NCBI GenBank assembly: GCA_965223755.1
Contig: CBDCXF010000001.1
Span: 930,001-994,000 of the forward strand
Length of the DNA: 64,000 nucleotides
Reading direction: 5' to 3'
From: CBDCXF01 sp965223755
GTDB taxonomy: Bacteria > Acidobacteriota > Thermoanaerobaculia > Multivoradales > JAHEKO01
Part shown: one piece after another, positions 27,966 to 38,500 of the stretch
Numbering within the stretch: position 1 is the stretch's first letter
How the letters are laid out: each line of letters starts with the position of its first letter
Notes under the pieces: model-generated
Told to the model about the DNA's origin: nothing
The model's database searches: none
The model's input: only the letters and a program-made list of their open reading frames with translations
Program-made: the position numbers and the translations under genes

Positions 27966-28083
27966 AGCGGAAACGGCGATTGCAAGACATCACGGCACCG
28001 CGTTGAAACCAATCGCCGGCGTTTTCGTAATGTGACCTAGTGACCGCTGACACCTAAAAGGAACGCCACTCCTTTTTTGTAGC

Positions 28084-28119
28084 GAGCGGGGGCTCTTCGG
28101 GGCTCCCGCTCTCCTTATT
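28084..28119 (+). terminator. Rho-independent terminator after the PDZ gene
   Basis: GAGCGGGGGCTC and GGGCTCCCGCTC pair over 12 positions (two wobbles) with a TTCG tetraloop. A T-rich run follows. It lies in the gap between the PDZ gene and TerC, whose remainder is the heptamer array. Confidence 0.75.
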
Positions 28120-28174
28120 TGGGGGCGGAGACGGCCTGCCTCATGCCGCGGGCGATACACCTACCCCCGTTACC

Positions 28175-28286
28175 GGTCACTCGTCACTGGTCACTCGTCA
28201 CTGGTCACTCGTCACTGGTCACTCGTCACTGGTCATCCGTCACTGGTCACTCGTACCTGGCCACTGCTCACTGGCCCCTGGCCACC
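28175..28286. repeat. Heptamer tandem array, 16 units (GGTCACT/CGTCACT)
   Basis: Alternating GGTCACT and CGTCACT units, 16 in phase, degenerate toward the right end. It stops 3 bp before the terC stop codon. It and the terminator at 28084 occupy most of the 323-bp gap. Confidence 0.9.
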
Positions 28287-28288
28287 CC

Positions 28289-29026
28289 TCAGGCCTCCTC
28301 GAACGGGCGATGCAGTTCCACCGGCTTCCCACCGCGCAAACGCAGATTCAACATCTCAACAAAGATCGAAAACGCCATTGCGAAGTAGATGTAGCCTTTG
28401 GGAATGTGCAACTCCCAGCCCTCGGCGACCAACGTCATCCCCACCAGCAGCAGGAACGAGAGCGCGAGGATCTTGAGCGACGGATGCTGGTCGATGAACC
28501 TGGAGATGGAACTCGCCGACAGCATCATGACGCCGACCGCAATAACAATCGCCGCGACCATGACCCATATCTCATCGGCGAGACCGACCGCAGTAATCAC
28601 AGAGTCCAACGAAAAGACGATGTCGAGAACCATGACTTGAACGATGACTCCGGCAAAGGACGCCGCGGCGCGCTTGTCTAGGTCACCGTGCTGACCTTCG
28701 AGGCTGTGATGGATCTCCAACGTGCTCTTGCCGAGCAAGAAGAGTCCTCCGCCAATCAAGATCAAGTCACGTCCCGAGAATTCGAATCTAAACACCTCAA
28801 AGAGCGGTTCCGTCAGACCCATAACCCAGGTGATCGACAGCAGCAGCAGAATGCGCATGATCATTGCTGCAGCAAGCCCAAGAAAACGAGCGCGTGCTTG
28901 CTGCGATTCCGGAAGCCTGCCCACGAGAACGGCGATGAAAACGATGTTGTCAATGCCCAGGACGATCTCGATCGCCGTCAACGTAACCAATGCGATCCAG
29001 ATTTCGGGGTTTGTCAGCCATTCCAT
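28289..29026 (-). CDS. TerC family integral membrane protein
   Basis: Inner-membrane protein of 245 residues with about seven helices. Family motifs with acidic residues inside the membrane are present: IEIVLGIDNIVFIAV in the first helix and LDIVFSLDSVITAVG in the fourth or fifth. TerC proteins are linked to Mn2+ export and to tellurite resistance; a metal-ion role is likely but untested here. ATG start at 29026 with an AGGAACGACC upstream. Confidence 0.9.
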   Translation of the reverse strand: MEWLTNPEIWIALVTLTAIEIVLGIDNIVFIAVLVGRLPESQQARARFLGLAAAMIMRILLLLSITWVMGLTEPLFEVFRFEFSGRDLILIGGGLFLLGKSTLEIHHSLEGQHGDLDKRAAASFAGVIVQVMVLDIVFSLDSVITAVGLADEIWVMVAAIVIAVGVMMLSASSISRFIDQHPSLKILALSFLLLVGMTLVAEGWELHIPKGYIYFAMAFSIFVEMLNLRLRGGKPVELHRPFEEA

Positions 29027-29181
29027 GGTCGTTCCTCCGATGCGAAGTCTACCCGGTCTCCTTGCCCTTTCCCGCCGGTCTCAGAGACGAAGGAAGGCCT
29101 TCGCTGCGTCCCCCACCCCACTCCCACCCATCCGAAGTGCAGGCTGTTGGGATGACGAAAAGAGGAGGAGTCGGGAAAAAG

Positions 29182-29209
29182 AAAAAGGCCGCTCCGAAAA
29201 GGAGCGGCC
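29182..29209 (-). terminator. Terminator of giant protein 1
   Basis: GGCCGCTCC and GGAGCGGCC form a 9-bp stem with a 5-nt loop, followed on the minus strand by UUUUUCUUUUU. It lies 50 bp past the stop. Confidence 0.85.
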
Positions 29210-32200
29210 CATTTGAAAGAAAGCCTCTAGCTCTGGCTAGCTAGCTTGAGAAGGTGCCCTAGCGCACCTCCACCGCCGGGTCACCGAGCAAGTTGTAGAT
29301 CTTGAGCATGAAGTCGAAGACCTCACCATTGGACTGATCCAAGGTAGTCTTCACGGCTTCACCCAGTTCCACCGGACCGTGGCCAAATGCCGCGTCCAGC
29401 AGCTTCTGGTTCATCACATGCGCCGGATGGCTGTAGGAAAGGCCCGAGGGAGACCACAGCCCAATTGCTCCACCCGTCGGCTCCATCACCAATTGCTCAC
29501 CCAAGGTCGTCAACGACGGCCACGAGAAGTTCCCAACCACGCAGGTCAGCGAAGCCACGATCGGCAGACGGTCTCCGTTGCCAAAGCCAGGCACATCGGT
29601 CGACATCACCATGCCCTCCGAGGCAAAGCGGTCGATCCCGCCGTGACCCTGGAAGTTCACCCAAGACGCACCCACATACCACTCGGTACTGATCTGGCTG
29701 CGAGCCGTGGCCGTGTCCAGATCGCCCAAGGAGATGTGCGAGGTCGTCTTGATCCCGGATAGCTGATCCACCAAGACATCGGTGTCCATCGGGTAGATAC
29801 CGGCCTGGTCGGCGTTGTCCGAAAGGAAGATGGCGCTCGATTCCCAAGCACCACCGCCGTTCTCATAGGCGATCAGCTTGTCAACGTAACTCTGAGCTTC
29901 AAGCCCCGTCTCAGCCGGAATGCGGCTGAAGATCACCTCGGGCGATCCGTTGCCGGTGACATCACCCAGGCCGATGTCCGAGGCCGCAAGGCCATTCGGC
30001 GTCGGCACGAAGCGCGCCGGAATGAGGTGGTCGGTGCGACCCGTGTAGTTCTTCGGATCGTGAGAACCCGTGCCCATCAGCACCACGTACTTGAGCTTCT
30101 CGCTCCAGCCGCTGTAGCCGTGCTCGGCCAGGGAAGCCAGACTCTCGACATCCGAGAGACCGAAGGCAAACTCGTCATAAACCTCTTCCAGGTCCACCAC
30201 CATGGTCGAGTACTTCGAAGAGCGCAGGTTGGCCAGAGCCTCGGCCGCAGAGCGCGTCTCCGGCGTCGCCACCACCACGTACTCAGCACCGTCCGAGGTC
30301 TTGATCTTGGAAGGCGCGTCGGTACGCAGGTCGGACAAACGCTTCGCTGACGAAACCGTAGACAGATCGTAGGTCGCCCCAGCCACCGTCGGCACCGTCA
30401 CCGAGAAGCTGCCGTCAGCTTCTTCGGTGATCCTCGTCTTGCCCAAGTGGACCAGGTCGCCACCGTCGGAAGCAAAGGCCTCCACAGCACCCGCACTGAA
30501 GCCCTCCACCGTCGCCACGCCGTCGGCAAGAGCCGTGAAGCGCAAGCGATCGCCGATCGCCCGCAGCGCCCGCGGATAACTGAGCGTAAAGCCGTCCACG
30601 TACACCACCGAGCCCGAGCTGCCCTCAAACACCAACTCAATGGTGTTGGCGTTGCTCAGCAAGGAGGAGTCGAAAGTGAAGCTGCCCACAAACATCTCGC
30701 GGTCCAACCACGAAGCTGTACCCACCTGCGTGCCGTTCACCTTGACACCCATCCGATGACCGCCGCTCGGAGTAAACGTCGCACCCTGGAGGCGCACCTC
30801 CAGAGAGGCCGTACCCGAAGCCGGATCATTGGCCGCGATGGCAAAGCTCTGGGTCGCCGCGCCGCTCCAGGAGATCGACCAGCGCCAGTAGTCCGCATTG
30901 GGGTCGTCCTCGAGCCACAGCATCCCGTACACCTGCTCCTCGGCCTCGGAGGTCTCACTGTAGAGACCGCCGTAAAAAGGCGCGGGAGCGGCGCCGCTCT
31001 TGAGCGAGCCGGCAAGCTTCCCTTCACCGCGGCCGATCCAGTAGACGTTCTCATCGGTCGTGGCAAGGTCAATCGCCTCGCCTTCGAAGTAGAGGCCTGC
31101 TCCACCCTTCGGCGCCCACCAACCGATGGCGTTGCCGCGGTTAGTTACCATCACCGCATTGTCGCGGATCGACTTTTGGGTGTCGCTCTCACTGATACCC
31201 CAGGCCGTAGCAAGTTCTTGCGCGGAGACATACACCACCCCATCCTCGGTCACCGTACCCTTGGCCCAAGAGGTGCTAGCACCTCGACCGCGGGGACGGC
31301 CGTTGCGGCTCGGAGCCGCCGAGGAAACCGCACCGCGAGCACTCGGACCCGCAGCCGCTCGGACCGAGCCAGCTGACTTGGAGCCAGTTGACTTGGAGCC
31401 AGCTAACTTGGAGCCAGTTGACTTGCGGGCAGCCTGGCGCGCCTGGTAGCGCTCCGCCGGCGAAGCATCCCAAGCCTCACCGCTTGCCGTGAACGGGCCG
31501 TGCACGATCTCTTGACCCAGAACTCCGATCTCAACCACCACGTAGCGATCCCCTGGCTTGCCGGCAGGATCGAGAATCTCGTAAGTCGTACCCGCGCCAG
31601 CGCCAGGATCAGCCATCACCAGCTCGCTGTTGACCAAACTGTATTCCTTGGTTGAGCTGTCCCAGCGGTAGACGTCATAGGCCATCACTGCAGCCTCTGA
31701 AGCCGTGCGGAAGCTCACCTTGCCGCCCTGGGCACGCACACCCACCACCGTCGCCGGGTTGGGAGTAATCGTGAAGCCGGCATCCACATCCGTCACTTGA
31801 TCCCCACTCTCGAGCACGAACACGTTGGTCAAGAATTCGCCATCCGCCTCGCCGTCGATCGCTGCATCATCAACGTAGACATCGCTGTCATTGGCGATGT
31901 CCTGGCTGGTGTCCGTGGGGTCCGGATCACCCACATCCTGAGCCGTTGCCGTCGCCGTGTCATAGGAACCCGAAGTCGGATCGATGCCCACGATGTAGTT
32001 GCCGGGAGGCAGCGGTTGCTCACCGTCCACCAAGGTAAACAAGTAGGCACCTCCGACCGTCGTCTGCTGATCCACAAAGGTCAGTTCGTCAGGATCAACC
32101 GTGCCGTCATTGTCGGTGTCATCCCAGCGATACAGCGTCGCCACTCCATCAACCGTGCCGTCGCCCGCGTCCTGCGTCCCGTTGACCGGATCGTCGGCAA

Positions 32201-35200
32201 ACAACTCACCGGCAATCGACGTTGGACGGTAGAAACCGGCGTCGATCGAAAAGTCGGAAACTCCCTGAGTCAGCAGTACGTCGACATCGGTCTCTCCAGA
32301 GCCGGAGCGAGAAGCATCGTTGTCACCACCACCACCCTCAGGGTCAAACACCGAACCGTCTCCGTCACCATCCGGGCCGGTTTCGTTGTCGACCACTGTC
32401 GCCTCCCAAGTGTCGGCCAGACCGGAAGTGTCAAAGGTGATCGTGTAAGGCGTCGTGCTGAACGGCACATTGTTGAAGATGTACGAACCGGCAGGATCGA
32501 TCGTCCCGTCACCGTCCACATCAGTCGTACCGTCCGAAGTCGTCGTCGTCAGACTCACAGCGTTGCCAAAAAGGTCCGTGCCCGTGAGCGTTACGACTAC
32601 GCCCGCGATCCCAGGCTCGCCGGCATCCTGGATACCGTCACCGTCCACGTCCTCCCACACGAAGTCGCCAAGCTGCGCCACGGATTGAACGCCGAAGTCG
32701 TTGGTGTCGTCGGTCGTTCCCTGCTCGGGGTAGGCCGAAGTCCCGGACACCATGTCGGCATCGCCGTCGACTCCCGATCCTTGAGTCTCGCTGCTGTCAG
32801 CAGTCGCCCCAGAACCATCTTCGGTCGAGGCGTAGCCGATAAGGGCGTCCTGGGTCATGTCAACCGAGACGGTGTAGGTCGGCTCAGTCGAACCATCTCC
32901 GGTGTTGCCGTTGTAGTCCTCGTCAGCCAGTAGATTGTCGAAGCTATAAACCCCGTTTGCATCTGTAACCGTCACAAGCGTGACCGTTGAACCATCCGGA
33001 TAAGAGATCGTCATCTCAACGGTGACCCCGGAAATTCCCGGCTCGCCCGTATCTTGAACGCCGTCACCGTCGTAGTCGTAGAAAACTGTGTCCCCGACCG
33101 AGCCCGGATCCACGTAGTAGCCGAAGTCGCCGGTCGAGTCCGTCGTACCGCCTGAAACGTTGATCAGGTACGGATCGTCCTGACTGTTGTTGTCGGCGCC
33201 ATCATTGGGGCCGTCCGAGTGCCACATACCACCCAGTACGTTGTTCTCATCGGTGACATCGATGGCGTAGGTGCCGTCCGGCAGACCTTCAAATGAGTAG
33301 TCCCCGTTGGCGTCGGTGGTCGTCGTGCCAACCAGATCACCCAATAGGGTGCCGTCGTCGCTGCCGTCGATCGCACCGTCGCCGTTGTAGTCAACTTGCC
33401 CGTCGATGATGTCGTAGCCGTTGATCGAGCCGTCGTCGTTGGCGTCGATCACGCCGTCGCCGTTGACGTCGAAGGCGCCGTCGATCACCGCGATGCCACC
33501 AAAGGTGCCGTCGTCGTTGCCGTCCACCACCCCGTCGCCGTTGACATCGACTCCGCCGTCAATGATGCCCGCGGCCTCGTAGAGATCCACCGTCACGCCC
33601 TCAAGGCCGGCGCCGGTCTCGTCCAGAGTGCCGTTGCCGTCGGTGTCTTCCCACACCGTGCCACCGATGGTGTTGGGCGTCGAGGCGACGTAGCCGAAGT
33701 CCTGATCGAGATCGATGCCGCCCGAAGCCCCCAGATCCACAGCAGAAGTCGAATCCCCGCCGCCGTCCGGATCGTCGGTGTTGGTCAGACCCGTCCCGCC
33801 GTTGGGAAGCGTCGACGTCTCGATCTCCACAATGTAGTGAGCATTCGGATCGAGACCACCAAAATAGTAGCTGCCGTTTTCGTTCGTCGTCGCGGTCGCG
33901 ATGATCGGCTCGCCAGGGTCCAAAACGCCGTCACCGTCCAGGTCATCGTAGAGATTCACGGTGACCCCCTCGAGCCCGGCCTCGTCCGCGTCCTGCGTAC
34001 CATCCCCGTCAGCGTCGAGATAGATGTTGTCGCCGATCAAACCGGTATCGCTGTTCTGGCCCGGCGGCGTGTAGCCGAAGTCCAAATCGGTGACATCCGT
34101 GCCCCCGACCGTGACCGAAGTCTGGTCATCGAGAACCGCATCGGGATCGCCGCTTTGGCTCAATCCCTCGAGGACATTGGCGGTGTCGCCCACCACCACG
34201 TTGTAGTCACCCGCAGGTACATCGGTGAAGGTGTAGTCGCCGTTTTCATCAGTTGTAGTTGTGGCAACAATGATCCCCAGCGTGCCGTCGTCCGTCGCAT
34301 CGATGACGCCGTCGCCATTGATGTCGACTTCACCGTCGATCACCGTCACCCCGCCGACGCTGCCGTCATCATTGCCGTCGATGACGCCATCGCCGTTGAC
34401 ATCGAGCTGGCCGTCGATGACATTGATGCCATCGACCGTCCCGTCGTCGTTGCCGTCGATAACGCCGTCGCCGTTGACGTCGATTTGGCCGTCGATGATG
34501 TCGTAGGTCTCGACCAAGTTGACCGTGACCCCCTCAATGCCATCGTCGGAACCGGTACCGATGTCGTTGGCACCGTTGCCGTCGGCATCCAGATACACCG
34601 TTCCGGAAACATCCGCCAAACTGGTGTTCTGGTAGCCGAAGTCGGTGTTGACAACCACATCACCAGGAGCCAAAACGATCGGTGAAGTTGTGGTGCCGTC
34701 GTTGGCCGCCGCACTGGTGTCGGTCGAACCGAAGTGATCGGGGTCACCGGTCTGGGTGTACCCGGTCAGCACGTTGTTGTCGTCCGTCACCGTCAAGGTG
34801 TACACCCCTGGATCGAGGTCGTCAAAAGCGTAGTTGCCGGTGCTATCCGTGGTAGTCGTCGCAATCGGAATCTCAGCCGTACCGTCGTCGCTGCCGTCGA
34901 TGACTCCGTCACCGTTGACATCCAACTGGCCGTCGATCACCGTCACCCCATTGAGCGTGCCGTCATCGGCCGCCGTAATCGAACCGTCGCCATCGAGGTC
35001 GATTTGACCGTTGATGATGTCGAGCGGGTCACCGTTGTCGTCGAGCACCGTGCCGCTGTCGCTGGCGTCGATGACGCCGTCGCCGTTGAGGTCGATCGCA
35101 CCGTCGATGACGGTCTCCACCTCGGCCAGCAAGACCGTGACCCCTTCAATGCCCAACTCACCTTCGTCCTGGATGCCGTCGCCGTCGGCGTCGTTCCAGA

Positions 35201-35594
35201 TCCGGTCGCCGATCGCGCCGGTGCCGGTGTTGGTGTCGGTCTCATCGGTAGTTGAGTAGTTGTAGCCAAAGTCGACAATGTCGATGTCCTCGCCGGCATT
35301 GAGAGTGATCGTGGACTGGCTGTCCAAGGTCGAATCCGGATCGCCGGTCTGGTTGGTGAGACCCGTCGGCAGGGTGCTGGTGTCGACCGCCACCGTGTAG
35401 TCGCCAGGAGGCACATCGTCAAAGATGTAGTCGCCATTGGCATCCGACGTCGTGGTCGCGATCGCGGTTGTCGCATCGCAAGGCGAAACACCGGCCTCAC
35501 AGAGGTATACCGTGACATTGGCAATGCCGTCTTCACCGGCATCCTGAATACCATCGCCGTCCTCATCCAACCAGATCGAGTCGCCGATCGAGCC
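29187..35594. repeat. 6.4-kb direct repeat, copy 1 (3' cassette of giant gene 1)
   Basis: Nearly identical to 40489-46896 at an offset of 11302 bp. I saw only scattered single-base differences. It starts exactly at the terminator stem and ends inside the first shared SdrD-like repeat (SIGDSIWLDEDG), where the two genes diverge abruptly. Confidence 0.95.
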
Positions 35595-38500
35595 GGTCTC
35601 CGGAACCAGGCCCGCGTCTAGCGTCGTGTTGCTCTCGCCCGAGCCGAGGAAGAAGGTCGTCGTTTGACCCGTCGATGGATCAGCGTCGGAGTCGAGCGTG
35701 TCATCGCCGCCCGCGTCCTGAGTCGTGAAATCCCAGCCAGCCGGAGCGGTGAACGTCACCGAGTAGTTGCCCGACACCAAGTTGTTGAAGAGATAGGAGC
35801 CGTCAGCGGCGGTCGTCGTCACCAAGGTCACCGAATTGCCGAAAATATCGACTCCGGTCAGCGTCACGGTCACACCTTCGATGCCCGCTTCTCCGCCATC
35901 CTGAATGCCGTCGCCATCGTCGTCCGACCACACGGAGTCGCCAACGGACGCCGGCTGCACCAGTCCAGCGTCTACGGTGTCGTTGACCTCGCCCTGGGCG
36001 AGAGTGATGGTCCCGGTCTGACCGAAGACATTGATGTCGCTGTCGACGCTGTCATCACCGCCGGCATCTTGAACGGTCGGCAAATAGCCGCTGGGCGCGA
36101 CGAAACCAAGCTGGTAGTCGCCAGCGACCAGATCGTCAAACTCGTAGGAACCCGCAGGATCGATGATTCCATCTCCATCTACATCGGTGGTGCCATCGGA
36201 AGTCACCGTGGTGTAAAGAGCGTTGGAGGCGTCACACGTCGTCACTGTCTCCTCGCACAGGTACACCGTGACTCCAGAGATCCCCGGCTCGCCCGAATCC
36301 TGGATGCCATCACCGTCCAGGTCTTCCCAAACGAGGTCGCCAATAACCGACGTATTGGTGCTCGGCGGCATGCAGAACTCGTCGGAGGCGCTCTCTGGTC
36401 CGGTGGTCGCCGTCGCCGTGTTGCAGATCTCGTCGGGTGGAGCGGGTAGACTATCCACCACCACTTGGAAGGTTACGGTCGCCGTTTGTCCAACATTCAG
36501 GACGAACGGAATCAACGCTCCTCCCTCATCAAGCGGAAACACTGTCGTTCCCACTCCGTCGTCAGCCAACGGTGCAGGCCCAGAGCCATCGTTGGGATCG
36601 ACCGTCGTCGTATTGGGCACGTAGCTCACGAACGAGGGCAAAAAGTCCTCTACCGAAAGCGAGTTGATGGGCACAAATCCAACGTTGGTGAGATCCAACT
36701 GGTAGGTGATGGTTTCGCCGACATTGGGCTGTCCGTCCCCGTTCGGATCGTCGGTCACCGACCCAGACTTAACCGTCGCAATCGAGGCCACATTGGGAAT
36801 CGCGGTGCCGAGGTCGATGGCCGGGCTACCGCCTGTGGCGGTATCGGGATCCTGTCCCCAGGCAACCGCAATCGCGGTCGAATCCTGGTCGGCGGCATCG
36901 TCGTCGCAGACCCAAATGGCCATGCCAGTCTGGTCGCCGTCGGGATCGTAGAGGATGGTGCTGTCGAGGGGATCAACCTCCAAGCGCAGGTCGTACTCCA
37001 ACCCGGTGACGGGATCGATATTGGGAGTGGCGACAATCGTCTCCAACTCCAAGGTGGCTCCGAGAAATGTGCCATCGTCAGCAGAGGGAAAAACGTCGCA
37101 AATTGCCAATGTCCAAGTACCAGCGGAACTCTCCCCGTTGAACGAAGTGTCGGCCCATAAAACGCTGCGCTCGTAGTTGAAATCGTTCTCAACAGTATCG
37201 TTGTCGCCATCGTCGAGGGCTCCGCCACTGCCGGTCAGATAGATGTCGTAGTTATCCAGGGAATCGGTCCCGCTCGACGCAATCACGGTTACCGTCGTTC
37301 CGTCCGGCGATGTCAGCGTCGCCTGGATATCCCCTCGATAAGCATGCGAGGCCTCAAATCCAAGGTTGACCTCAGAGACAGTGAAGATGCCGGCAACGTT
37401 AAACGTCCGCACTAACTCTCCGCCGCCACAGGTGGTTGTCCCATCGATGGCCCCATCTGTGCCGTTGTTGACGGTCGTTTGGATCGTCGATGTGCCGCTG
37501 GTCGCATCCGTGCCGTCATTGTCATAGTCGACGCACAGAGTGATCTTGCCGTCGACCAAAGCGCTGCCGTCGACCGAATCCGCGGTGACCCACACCGGGC
37601 TCGAGTTTTCCGAGCTGGTAACCAGAGGATCGTTGCCAAATCCGAGGCCTACAAGAGCTTGTTGTGTGAGCTGGGTCTCCGGCACAAGAGTGAAACCCCA
37701 ATCGTGGGCATCGCTGCTGTTGGGGACAGTGTTGGTCGTATCGTTGGTGTTGGCGTCGATGTCGATCGAGGCAATCGCGTAAAAAGCCTCCCCTGCGGGA
37801 TCACACGTCGTGTTGTCGGTAGTGGTGCAGAAATGGGCACCGCTGCCGTTCGGCATGACATAACTGGCCGTACTTCCGGCGGGCACGACCACGGTCGCCG
37901 TGCCACCGCCCTGCAGCTCAACCAGCACCGTGATACCGCTGGCCGAGGGGTTGTACAGAGTCACCGAGGTGGTGTCGTCACCGCCCGAACTGGTCGGGTT
38001 GTAGTAGCTGTTACTCCAATCTTCCACGGGGAAGAGGGTGTAGAAGCGCGACTCGTAGTTGTCACAAATATCGCCCGCAAGGAGCCCAACTTGCACCGGG
38101 GCCGAGGACTCCACCGTTGCTCCTAGCAAAACTCCACCGTCGGCGAAATATGTCTGGCCTTCATTCAAGATCACCGTGGTGTCAACCACACCATCGGCGT
38201 TCAAATCCACATCCACGACCGTACCGTCTTCCTGGGCCATAACCGTCATACCGATGTACTGGAAGGGTTCGTTGGTTTCGCTAAAAACGTCTTCTCCAAT
38301 GGGGGCCTCATAGGCGGTGCCCCAGTTGTCAGTGGAGTACATCTCAAACGCACCGGCGAGCAAGGTCGTAGTGCTGTCTGCCCAATTGGCCTTGGTCATC
38401 GAGATGGTGTCAGTTGCCGCCACCTTGTCGCCCCCGTCGAAGTCGATGACCGACTCGAGGGTGGTAGAAGTCACCTGATTCTCAAGCAGGATGACGCTGC

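Noticed and set aside
31797..35255. Long open frames on the + strand inside giant gene 1 (378, 429 and 173 codons), repeated in giant gene 2
   Set aside because: They are antisense to the Asp/Gly/Val-rich repeats, whose GTCGTC-type complement has few stops. They have no start signals or domains and simply copy the repeat pattern.
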